Positions 8,535 through 16,084 of a DNA stretch of 64,000 bases are shown here, in pieces; the first letter of the stretch is position 1, and each line of letters opens with the position of its first letter. The notes below the pieces were generated by a model that was given only the letters and a program-made list of their open reading frames with translations, searched no databases and was not told where the DNA came from. Made by a program: the position numbers and the translations under genes. Source of the DNA: Deinococcus grandis (GTDB lineage Bacteria; Deinococcota; Deinococci; Deinococcales; Deinococcaceae). The DNA lies in NCBI RefSeq assembly GCF_001485435.1, contig NZ_BCMS01000001.1, forward strand, positions 1,001,501-1,065,500, in the 5' to 3' direction.

Positions 8535-8691
8535 TGGGGCCTCCGGGCATGCCGGGCAGGCCGTTGAAGCCGACGGAGCCGATCAGGGTGACGGCCTGCC
8601 ACTGGCCGACGGGCGTGACCGTGGGGGGCGTGTAGGGGAGGGGGGCCGCGGTGTGGGGCGCGGGCGCGGGCAGGGTGGTGCTGGCGTTCAC
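8524..8691 (-). CDS. 55-residue peptide with lasso-type leader spacing, candidate RiPP precursor
   Basis: Small gene with AGGAG 6 nt before its GTG start. The N-terminus is Pro/Ala-rich. Residues 20-35 show Y20, P23, V25, G29, W31 and T35. That is the spacing Y-x2-P-x-[LV]-x3-G-x5-T recognised by PqqD-like RRE domains in lasso-peptide systems. By analogy the leader would end at L36, leaving a 19-residue core IGSVGFNGLPGMPGGPSER. The core is Gly/Pro rich and has no Asp or Glu at positions 7-9, so a classical lasso ring cannot form. A serine lies three from the end. It is divergent from pqqD/hprK-like genes and its last 11 bases overlap the nuclease start. No protein of this exact sequence is known to me. 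An alternative is a translational leader peptide for the nuclease. Confidence 0.55.
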   Translation of the reverse strand: MNASTTLPAPAPHTAAPLPYTPPTVTPVGQWQAVTLIGSVGFNGLPGMPGGPSER

Positions 8692-8729
8692 GGTGGACTC
8701 CTGTAGAACCCGGCCCCTGTGGGGCGGGT

Positions 8730-8753
8730 ATTGTGAATGATTCGTGAATCAAT
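8730..8753. promoter_or_regulatory. Direct repeats GTGAAT spaced 11 bp, possible operator
   Basis: GTGAAT occurs at 8733-8738 and 8744-8749, one helical turn apart, inside a segment bounded by ATTG and CAAT. It lies in the divergent region between the peptide gene and the pqqD-like gene. Spacing like this is typical for dimeric response regulators, but the binder is unknown. Confidence 0.35.
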
Positions 8754-8830
8754 ATCGGGCGGAAACGTCATGAACCGGATGTGTCAAGCGTAACTGCGTG
8801 AGTACTGCCTGCGGTCATCTATAGAACCGC

Positions 8831-8836
8831 TACCCT
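8831..8836 (+). promoter_or_regulatory. -10 box of pqqD-like gene
   Basis: TACCCT ends 6 nt before ATG 8843, and no Shine-Dalgarno is present. This suggests a leaderless transcript covering the PqqD- and HprK-like genes. Confidence 0.5.
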
Positions 8837-8842
8837 GCGCGC

Positions 8843-9094
8843 ATGTGGAACCGGCCCGCCGACCTGCTCGTCACCGATCTGGACGACGAGCTGATCCTGA
8901 TGGACCCCGACAGCGCCGAGATGTACAGCCTGAACGGCAGCGCCCGCCTGCTCTGGCAGGCCCTGCCCGCCACCGAGGCCGCCCTGCTGGACCTCCTGCA
9001 ACGCACCTACGGTCTGGAGGCCGCGGCCGCCCACGCCGACCTGCACGCGTGGCTGAGCGACATGGGTCGGCGCGGTCTCGTGCAGCCCGCCTGA
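8843..9094 (+). CDS. PqqD family peptide-binding (RRE) protein
   Basis: 83-residue stand-alone PqqD-like protein. Family hallmarks are LILMDPDSAEMYSLNGSARLLWQAL in the N-terminal winged-helix half and AHADLHAWLSDMGRRGLV at the end. Such proteins are RiPP recognition elements: they bind the leader of a ribosomal peptide and present it to a modifying enzyme. No PQQ biosynthesis genes are nearby, so a RiPP role is favoured. It is the first gene of a two-gene unit with the kinase-like gene 27 nt downstream, facing a small peptide gene on the other strand. Confidence 0.85.
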   Translation: MWNRPADLLVTDLDDELILMDPDSAEMYSLNGSARLLWQALPATEAALLDLLQRTYGLEAAAAHADLHAWLSDMGRRGLVQPA

Positions 9095-9121
9095 GCGGCC
9101 CCCGCACCGGGCGCACCTGAC

Positions 9122-9967
9122 ATGCTCACCAGCCTCGACCTGCACCTGACCGGCGACCTGAACGACGCCCAGCGTCACCTCCTGGCGTACGACTGGGCCT
9201 TCCCGGGCCCGCGCCCCGCCACGCGGCCGGTGTCCGTCCGGACCGGACCGCTGCCCGCCGCACCTGACGGTCCCACGCAGGCGGTCGCGCTGCCCGACCG
9301 CGTCATCCCGGTGCAGCGGCGCGGCGACGACCTGTGGCTGAATGCCGAACTGCACCTGCGCCTCCTGCCGGGCGGCGCGGCACTGACCGTCCCGCACGCC
9401 GGGGCCGCGCGGGACGTCTGGGCGCTGGCCCTGACCGAACTGCACCGCGCCGCCGGGTGGCTCCCGCTGCACGCCGCGCTGATCGGCACGCCCACCCACG
9501 CCGTGCTGATCGGCGGTCCCAGCGGCGCGGGCAAGAGCACCGCCTGCCTGCGCCTGCGCGCCGCGGGCCTGACCGTGCACGCCGAGGACCGCGCGTGGTT
9601 CCACCCGGACGGGCACGCACTGGGCATGGACCGCACCCTGCGCGCCTACCGCGACAGCCTGGACCGGTTCGCGCCGCACCTGCTGCCCGCCGCGGCCACC
9701 GCCCCCCGCGACCCGCGCGGCAAGATCGTCCTGCCCCTGCAGCCCCAGCCGCCCGTCACGCTGCGCGGCGTGCTGCTGCTGGGCGACGGCGGCCCGCTGA
9801 GCACGCCGGAGCGCGTGCGTCACGCCTGGGAACTGACCGGCGTGCCCCTGACGGCCGCGGGCCGCGCCGCCGCCACGCACAGCGTGCAGGCGCTGCTGCG
9901 AAGCGTGCCCTGGGGCTGCACGACGCGTGGCACCGTCGAGGCGGACGTCCGCGCCCTGCTGCACTGA
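9122..9967 (+). CDS. HPr kinase/phosphorylase-like protein of a RiPP-type locus
   Basis: 281 residues. The C-terminal half has the HprK-type P-loop GGPSGAGKST after LPLHAALI, then HAEDRAWFHPDG, corresponding to the DD catalytic motif of HprK, with a Glu in place of the first Asp. The N-terminal about 110 residues are a family-specific extension. In some lasso-peptide clusters (paeninodin type), an HprK-like kinase phosphorylates the C-terminal serine of the precursor. The neighbouring peptide ends in PSER. A carbohydrate-sensing role with HPr is unlikely because no PTS gene is seen here. No lasso cyclase or leader protease lies within the window. Confidence 0.75.
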   Translation: MLTSLDLHLTGDLNDAQRHLLAYDWAFPGPRPATRPVSVRTGPLPAAPDGPTQAVALPDRVIPVQRRGDDLWLNAELHLRLLPGGAALTVPHAGAARDVWALALTELHRAAGWLPLHAALIGTPTHAVLIGGPSGAGKSTACLRLRAAGLTVHAEDRAWFHPDGHALGMDRTLRAYRDSLDRFAPHLLPAAATAPRDPRGKIVLPLQPQPPVTLRGVLLLGDGGPLSTPERVRHAWELTGVPLTAAGRAAATHSVQALLRSVPWGCTTRGTVEADVRALLH

Positions 9968-10021
9968 CCCGGCTCGCATGATCCGGCTGGAGTTCCGGCG
10001 GGAATGCTCTACGCTGCTCGT

Positions 10022-10504
10022 ATGGAGTTCATCCGTCGCCTTCATGATCTGCGGTTCGACACGCCGCTCGGCATTCTGCTGTCCACGCCGCTGGTGGCCG
10101 CCTGTCTCGTGCTGTTCGTCTGGAGTCTCGCGCCTGCCATCAAGGGTGCGGTCAGTCCCTCGTTCAAGGTGTGGTTGCGTGTCACCTGGGCCGCGTTCCT
10201 GCTTCCGGCGGTGACGGGTGTGCTGCTGGCCCTGAACGGCGAGAAGGTCGCCAGTGCCACCGACGTGGGCAAGGGCCTGAGCCGTTACGGCTACCCGGTC
10301 GATCCCAGCCGGAACGGGGAACATTGGATGTACGTGGCGTTCGTGCTCGGCAGCCTGTACCTGATTGAGGTGCTCATGGGTGAGCGGCTGGTGGCGCGCC
10401 GCGTCGGCCTGCGGTTCCTGCCGCTGGTGACGCTTTTCATGTACGGCTGCGCGTTCATGATCGGGCGGGTCGCGGTGCTGCCCGGCAGCACGCCCGGCAC
10501 CTGA
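10022..10504 (+). CDS. Four-helix integral membrane protein of unknown function
   Basis: 160 residues with four hydrophobic stretches (about 20-42, 55-75, 100-120 and 130-150) and a charged loop in the middle (GKGLSRYGYPVDPSRNGEHW). I recognise no family. The ATG at 10022 is preferred over an in-frame ATG at 10004 because a TACGCT box (10010-10015) ends 6 nt before it. It follows the HprK-like gene by 54 bp in the same direction, but its own promoter suggests it need not be part of that locus. Confidence 0.65.
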   Translation: MEFIRRLHDLRFDTPLGILLSTPLVAACLVLFVWSLAPAIKGAVSPSFKVWLRVTWAAFLLPAVTGVLLALNGEKVASATDVGKGLSRYGYPVDPSRNGEHWMYVAFVLGSLYLIEVLMGERLVARRVGLRFLPLVTLFMYGCAFMIGRVAVLPGSTPGT

Positions 10505-10579
10505 ACGCCGCCCGCCGGGCGCTGCGGGTGCGGGCATGAATGTCACGTCAGCTTCGGTTCACGCCCCGGGAGGGCAACT

Positions 10580-11917
10580 GTGATCAGGTGTGACCCCATG
10601 CGGCGACTGTCTGTTTCTCTCCTGCTGGCCGGACTGGGCTGCGCCGCGCTGGCGGTACCGGCCAGCGTGACGGTCCGGAGCGGCGACACGCTGTTCCGCA
10701 TCTCGACCCGCACCGGGGTCAGCGTGGCCGACATCCAGCGCCTGAACGGCCTGCGGGGCACCACCATCCGCGCCGGGCAGGTGCTGCGCCTCGTGGGACC
10801 GGCCGGCGCGGCCACCCCGGCCCGTCCGGCCAGTGGCGCGGGCCCGTACACCGTGAAGAAGGGGGACACCCTGAGCGCCATCGCCGCCCGCTTCGGCGTG
10901 ACGGTCGCGGCACTTCAGGCGGGGAACAGCCTGCGGGGTACGGCGCTGGCGGTCGGGCAGCGCCTCAAGATCCCGCCCCGCACCCGCGCGGCCGCGCCGG
11001 TCCGGCCGCCCACCACCGAGGTCCGCGTGGTGTACCGCTACGTCCGCGTCGGCGTGAAGGACACCCCGCAGGCCCTCGCCGCCCGCTACCGCCTGAGCGT
11101 GGACGACCTGCGCCGCCTGAACGGCCTGGGCAGCTTCAAGCACATCGTGCCCGGCAAGAAACTCCTCGTGCCGTCGCGGGTGCCCGTCCCGATCCCCCCG
11201 AAACCGCAGCGTGACCCCGTGACCTTCAAGCGCCTGACGCCACTGAACGTGCCCATGCAGATCGCCAACGTGGACCTGCGCTGGCGCAGCACGCTCGTCG
11301 CCCCGGTGCTGCCCGGGCGGGCGCTGGTGTTCAATTCCGGCGCGCGGGTCGGGGAACTCGCCCGGCGCAGCGGCGCGCGCGTGCTCGTGAACGGCAGCTA
11401 CTTCCACCCGCAGTCCTTCGCGCCCGCCGGGGACATCGTCACGCAGGGGCGACTGCTCACCTGGGGCCGCATCCCGCAGGCGCTGGCCATCACGCCGGAC
11501 AACCGCGCCGCGATCCGGCCCAGCGCCACGGCGCTGCTGGGCCGCCCGCTGGACACCACCTGGACCGGCATGGAGACCGTGATCGCCACCGGGCCGCGCA
11601 TCCTCAGCGGCGGGCAGGTCGTCACGCGCTACAGCACGGCGTTCCGTGACCCGGCGCTGTTCGGCCGCGCCGCGCGCAGCGCCGTGGGGCTGGTCAGCAA
11701 CCGCGACCTCGTCCTGGTCAGCACGCACGCGAAACTCACGACCACCGAGATGGGCAAGCTGCTGCTGCGGCTGGGCGTGCGGGACGCGCTGCTGCTCGAC
11801 GGGGGCAGCAGCGCCGGGATCGCCTGGAACGGCCGCGCCGTGCTGGACAGCGTGCGGCGCGTCAGTTACGGCATCGGGGTGTTCACGAACTACACCGGAC
11901 GCCGCTACGCCCGCTGA
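10580..11917 (+). CDS. Secreted LysM-repeat phosphodiester glycosidase (NAGPA-domain) protein
   Basis: 445-residue exported protein. After a signal peptide come three LysM modules that bind peptidoglycan glycan: about 28-70 (VRSGDTLFRISTRTGVSVADIQRLNGL), about 92-135 (VKKGDTLSAIAARFGV) and a weaker third at about 155-200. The C-terminal about 220 residues match the phosphodiester glycosidase/NAGPA family (LVNGSYFHP, DALLLDGGSSAGIAWNG, GIGVFTNY). This domain is found in many bacterial envelope and spore proteins. GTG 10580 has GGAGG 5-6 nt before it; ATG 10598 in frame is the alternative. Its end overlaps the convergent gene by 13 bp. Confidence 0.85.
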   Translation: MIRCDPMRRLSVSLLLAGLGCAALAVPASVTVRSGDTLFRISTRTGVSVADIQRLNGLRGTTIRAGQVLRLVGPAGAATPARPASGAGPYTVKKGDTLSAIAARFGVTVAALQAGNSLRGTALAVGQRLKIPPRTRAAAPVRPPTTEVRVVYRYVRVGVKDTPQALAARYRLSVDDLRRLNGLGSFKHIVPGKKLLVPSRVPVPIPPKPQRDPVTFKRLTPLNVPMQIANVDLRWRSTLVAPVLPGRALVFNSGARVGELARRSGARVLVNGSYFHPQSFAPAGDIVTQGRLLTWGRIPQALAITPDNRAAIRPSATALLGRPLDTTWTGMETVIATGPRILSGGQVVTRYSTAFRDPALFGRAARSAVGLVSNRDLVLVSTHAKLTTTEMGKLLLRLGVRDALLLDGGSSAGIAWNGRAVLDSVRRVSYGIGVFTNYTGRRYAR

Positions 11918-12705
11918 CGGCCACCCAGCCGCGCGCCCATCGCCCGCGCCCTGGCCGTCAGCAGGTCGGCGGCGGGTGCGAGCAGGAGATCGCGCGCCGT
12001 CGCCTCCCACAGCGTCAGCCACGCCCGCAGGTGCTCGCCCCGCACGCCCAGCCCCGCGTGCGCCGCGTTCAGGTTCCCTCGCCACGGGACGAGGTCCGCG
12101 TCGCCGCCCAGCAGCGTCACCCAGAACGCCGTGACGCGCCCCAGGTGCGCGGGCCAGTCCTCGACGTGCGCCGCGAACACCGGCCCCAGCAGCGGGTCAC
12201 GGCGCGCGCGGGCGTAGAACTCGGTCACGACCGCCGCCAGCGCGGGCACGCCCCCCACCTCCTCCAGCGGGGAGCCGGGCGTGCGGTCCGCCCAGCCGGG
12301 CAGCGCCGCCAGGAAGTCAGCCCGCACGGTGTCCGGCAGGTCCGGGGCGGCCCAGGCCACCGCGCGACCGTGCGTCCAGTGCAGCGACACCTCAGACACC
12401 CAGGCGTGGACCTGCGCGCCGCGTGGGGGGGCCGCCCATTCCAGGCCCACCTCCGACCCGTGAATCGCGGCGCCCAGCGCGCGGCCCAGCAGCGCCGCGC
12501 CCGTGCCCCAGCCCAGCACCGGTACGCCCCGGCGCAGCGCCGCCGTCACGTCGGTCAGCAGCCCCCAGCGCTCCGGCTGGTCCCGCAGGTCGGCCACCGG
12601 CCCCCCGTCGTGCGGCAGGAGCAGCCCCGCCGCCTCCCGGATGGGCACGCTGCCCAGCGGGCGGGTGTCCGGCCAGCCGGGCAGGGGAGAGGACGTCAGG
12701 AGCAT
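11905..12705 (-). CDS. Fusion: inactive class I glutamine-amidotransferase-like domain + group III truncated haemoglobin
   Basis: 266 residues. The N-terminal about 150 read as a class I GATase fold (VLGWGTGAALLGRAL at the nucleophile elbow, HGRAVAWA). The expected Cys of GxCxG is absent (GWGTG), so the amidase should be dead. The C-terminal about 110 residues show group III truncated haemoglobin features: FYARARRDPLLGPVFAAHVEDWPAHLGRVTAFW is split across helices A-C, followed by GNLNAAHAGL and HLRAWLTLW. A TATCCT box 7 nt upstream fixes ATG 12705. A haem/O2 or NO-linked regulatory role is possible but not demonstrated. I know of no characterised protein with this pairing. Confidence 0.7.
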   Translation of the reverse strand: MLLTSSPLPGWPDTRPLGSVPIREAAGLLLPHDGGPVADLRDQPERWGLLTDVTAALRRGVPVLGWGTGAALLGRALGAAIHGSEVGLEWAAPPRGAQVHAWVSEVSLHWTHGRAVAWAAPDLPDTVRADFLAALPGWADRTPGSPLEEVGGVPALAAVVTEFYARARRDPLLGPVFAAHVEDWPAHLGRVTAFWVTLLGGDADLVPWRGNLNAAHAGLGVRGEHLRAWLTLWEATARDLLLAPAADLLTARARAMGARLGGRQRA

Positions 12706-12712
12706 CGCGGGC

Positions 12713-12718
12713 AGGATA
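12713..12718 (-). promoter_or_regulatory. -10 box of GATase-haemoglobin gene
   Basis: TATCCT on the minus strand, ending 7 nt before ATG 12705. It faces the dusA promoter (TACACT 12752-12757) in a short divergent region. Confidence 0.5.
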
Positions 12719-12766
12719 CCCGCCTCACGGTTGCGGGCGGGGGGCGCGGCGTACACTGACGGGCTG

Positions 12767-13801
<1,035 letters not shown>

Positions 13802-13824
13802 AGTCAGCCTGAGGGCCGTCCGGC

Positions 13825-14229
13825 TCAGTTCAGGGTGCGGCCCGGTTCGGCCAGCATGAACGGCGCGACCGGCACCCGCGCCCGCGCGCCCCAGGCGTCC
13901 TGCATGACGTAATGGCCGCCCATGTGACCGGGCGCGGCCTCCAGCGTCACGAACGAGTCGTACGTGAACGACCCGCCGGGCGGCAGGACCGGCTGCTCGC
14001 CGACGACGCCCTCGCCGTCCACGCTGGTCTCGCGGCCCAGCCCGTCCACGATGTCCCAGTGGCGCGCCAGGAGCTTCCAGGTCTGGTCGCTGCGGTTCTC
14101 GATGTGGATGATGTACGCGAACACCAGCCGACCCGGCTGGCTGTGCGAGGGCATGAACAGCACCTCGACCCGCACCTGGATGTCGGGGCTGTCGGTGAAA
14201 GAGGGGGCGTCCGGCATGAACACCTGCAT
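13825..14229 (-). CDS. apaG: ApaG/DUF525 family protein
   Basis: 134 residues of an immunoglobulin-like beta-sandwich protein, the bacterial ApaG family (related to the FBXO3 C-terminal domain). Motifs: VFAYIIHIENRSDQTWKLLARHWDIVDGLG, GEGVVGEQPVLPPGGSFTYDSF and GHMGGHYVMQD. ApaG proteins are often linked to Mg/Co tolerance and diadenosine tetraphosphate metabolism, but the mechanism is unclear. ATG 14229 or 14217 are both possible. It converges on dusA, leaving 23 bp between stops. Confidence 0.9.
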   Translation of the reverse strand: MQVFMPDAPSFTDSPDIQVRVEVLFMPSHSQPGRLVFAYIIHIENRSDQTWKLLARHWDIVDGLGRETSVDGEGVVGEQPVLPPGGSFTYDSFVTLEAAPGHMGGHYVMQDAWGARARVPVAPFMLAEPGRTLN

Positions 14230-14311
14230 TGTGGATCATGACCCGTGGTCAGCTGCGGCGTGCGGGGCACACTGTGTCCGGGATGAATGTCGGTGACCCC
14301 GGTGCCGGGCG

Positions 14312-14317
14312 TAGACT
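14312..14317 (+). promoter_or_regulatory. -10 box of M42 peptidase gene
   Basis: TAGACT ends 7 nt before the GTG at 14325. Leaderless transcription is inferred. Confidence 0.5.
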
Positions 14318-14324
14318 CGCGGGC

Positions 14325-15374
14325 GTGACTATCAACCGTGACTTCCTGTTCAAGCTTCTGGACGCCGCCGCGCCCAGCGGCCTGGAGCGCCGCGCCGCCG
14401 ACGTCTGGCTCGCCGAGGCCGCCACCTTCGCCCGCACGCACGAGGACCACTACGGCAACGTGTACGCCGAGGTCGGCCCCGAGGACGCCCCCGCCGTCGC
14501 CCTGATGGGCCACCTGGACGAGATCGGCCTGATCGTCTCGCACGTGGGAGACGAGGGCTTCCTGAGCGTCCTGCCGGTCGGCGGCTGGGACCCACAGGTG
14601 CTCGTCGGGCAGCGCATCCGCGTGCTCGCGCCCGGCGGTGACCTGATCGGCGTGATCGGCAAGAAAGCCATTCACGTCATGGACGCCGACGAGCGCACCA
14701 AGGCCAGCCGGATCGAGGACCTCTGGATCGACCTGGGCCTGAGCAAGGAGGAGGTCACGGAGCAGGTGCCGGTCGGCACGTACGCCGTGATCGAGCAGGG
14801 CCCCATCATGGTCGGCACGCGCGTCGTGGGCCGCGCGCTGGACAACCGCGTGGGCGCGTTCATCGTGCTCGAAGCCCTGCGCGCCGTCGCCGGGAAGAAC
14901 CTCCCGTACCGCGTGGTCGCCGTCGGCACCAGCCAGGAGGAGATCGGCTGCTTCGGCGCGCAGCTCGGCGGGTACCACCTGAACCCCGTCGCGGGCGTCG
15001 CGGTGGACGTCACCCACGAGACCAAGCAGCCCGGCGTGAGCGAGAAGAAGTACGGCGTGGTGCCCTTCGGGTCCGGCGCGAACCTGACCGTCAGCCCGAT
15101 GGTCAGCCCCGTCCTGACCCGCCAGATGACCGATGCGGGGCGCGAGGCGGGCGTGCCGTTCACCCTGAGCGCCTCGGGCCGCTACTCCGGCACGGACGCC
15201 GACGCCCTGACCCTCGTGCGTGCGGGCGTGCCGACCGCCGTGGTCAGCATCCCCAACCGTTACATGCACTCGCCCAGCGAGATGGTCGACGAGCGGGACG
15301 TGAAGGCTTGCACGGACATCATCGCCGCGTGGCTGGAACGCCTGCCGCAGGGCGCGGACTTCACCCGCCGCTGA
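14325..15374 (+). CDS. M42 family metallo-aminopeptidase
   Basis: 349-residue dinuclear zinc aminopeptidase of the M42 (FrvX/TET) family, which forms large dodecameric shells that trim peptides. Metal and catalytic positions are visible: GHLDEIGLIV (Asp ligand), ALDNRVG (bridging Asp), GTSQEEIGCFGA (catalytic and ligand Glu), AVDVTHE (Asp) and YMHSPSEMV (last His). GTG 14325 is chosen from the TAGACT box; the open frame upstream to 14229 overlaps the apaG promoter region. A stable inverted repeat follows the gene. Confidence 0.92.
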   Translation: MTINRDFLFKLLDAAAPSGLERRAADVWLAEAATFARTHEDHYGNVYAEVGPEDAPAVALMGHLDEIGLIVSHVGDEGFLSVLPVGGWDPQVLVGQRIRVLAPGGDLIGVIGKKAIHVMDADERTKASRIEDLWIDLGLSKEEVTEQVPVGTYAVIEQGPIMVGTRVVGRALDNRVGAFIVLEALRAVAGKNLPYRVVAVGTSQEEIGCFGAQLGGYHLNPVAGVAVDVTHETKQPGVSEKKYGVVPFGSGANLTVSPMVSPVLTRQMTDAGREAGVPFTLSASGRYSGTDADALTLVRAGVPTAVVSIPNRYMHSPSEMVDERDVKACTDIIAAWLERLPQGADFTRR

Positions 15375-15392
15375 CCGCACCCCGCAGCATGG

Positions 15393-15423
15393 CAGCGCCC
15401 CGCCAACCAGTGGCGGGGCGCTG
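15393..15423. terminator. Bidirectional hairpin between M42 and LEA genes
   Basis: A 13-bp perfect stem (15393-15405 with 15411-15423) around a 5-base loop lies between two convergent stops. No strong T-run on either side. Confidence 0.65.
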
Positions 15424-15440
15424 CTTCTACCGTGTATGGA

Positions 15441-15998
15441 TCAGGAGTTCTTGGCGTCGCGCGCGGCGCTCTTGACGTCGTTGGCGGCCTTCTGCGCGTC
15501 GGCCTTGACGTCCGCCACCTTGGCCTGGGCGTCCGCCTTGATCTCGGCGGCCTTGTCCTGTGCGGCGGCCTTCAGGTCGCCCGCCTTGTCCTGGGCAGCG
15601 GCCTTCACGTCAGCCGCCTTGTCGCTGGCGGTGCCCGCCACGTCCTTCGCGGCGTCCCCGGCCTTCGCGGCGGCGCCCTGCACGGCGTCCTTCACGTCAC
15701 CGGCCACTTCTTTGGCCTTGTCCGCGGCGGCCTGCGCGCCCCCGGCCGCGGCGTCCTTCACCTCGCCAGCCTTGTCGGCGATGACGGCTCCGGCGTCCTT
15801 GGCGGCCTCCTTGGTCTTCTCCCAGCCCTTGGTGACGCTCTCGCCCACGTCGTGCGCGGCGTCCTTCAGGCCCAGTTCGGCCAGTTTGGCGTCCAGGGCG
15901 CGGCGGTTCTGTTCACGGCTGAAGTAATAAGCGCCGGCGCCGACCAGGGCACCGAGCGCGAGCAGACGTTTCACGGGAAAATGACGGTCGCTTTTCAT
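15441..15998 (-). CDS. LEA group 3-like desiccation protein
   Basis: 185 residues. A short hydrophobic N-terminal segment (RLLALGALVGAGAYYF) anchors or exports it. From about residue 60 the protein is a run of Ala/Lys/Asp-rich 11-mer-like repeats (KDAA, DKAGEVKDAA, AAAQDKAGDLKAA, ADAQKAANDVK) expected to be disordered in solution and helical on drying. Group 3 LEA proteins protect membranes and enzymes during water loss, which fits the lifestyle of Deinococcus. TAGGCT lies 7 nt before ATG 15998. Low-complexity composition makes family identity approximate. Confidence 0.85.
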   Translation of the reverse strand: MKSDRHFPVKRLLALGALVGAGAYYFSREQNRRALDAKLAELGLKDAAHDVGESVTKGWEKTKEAAKDAGAVIADKAGEVKDAAAGGAQAAADKAKEVAGDVKDAVQGAAAKAGDAAKDVAGTASDKAADVKAAAQDKAGDLKAAAQDKAAEIKADAQAKVADVKADAQKAANDVKSAARDAKNS

Positions 15999-16005
15999 GA
16001 GAGCC

Positions 16006-16011
16006 AGCCTA
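16006..16011 (-). promoter_or_regulatory. -10 box of LEA-like gene
   Basis: TAGGCT read on the minus strand, 7 nt before ATG 15998. Confidence 0.45.
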
Positions 16012-16084
16012 CGCCCCCCTCATCTGTGCAGGATGAGGCGCGATTTACACGGCGTTCAGGGCTTCCTGATACGGACTCCGATTG

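Noticed and set aside
5061..8567. 1168-codon open frame opposite the secreted nuclease
   Set aside because: High GC makes the antisense strand of a repetitive gene open by default. The product is Gly/Arg/Val-rich without motif, whereas the minus strand has a full lipoprotein and nuclease architecture.
8524..8691. A classical lasso peptide
   Set aside because: The leader spacing fits, but the core has no acidic residue at positions 7-9 and no cyclase or B2-type protease is nearby, so it is reported only as a RiPP-like candidate.
9122..9967. True HPr kinase of carbon catabolite control
   Set aside because: The sequence has the P-loop but the N-terminal half is unrelated to HprK, there is no HPr/PTS gene nearby, and it follows a PqqD-like gene.
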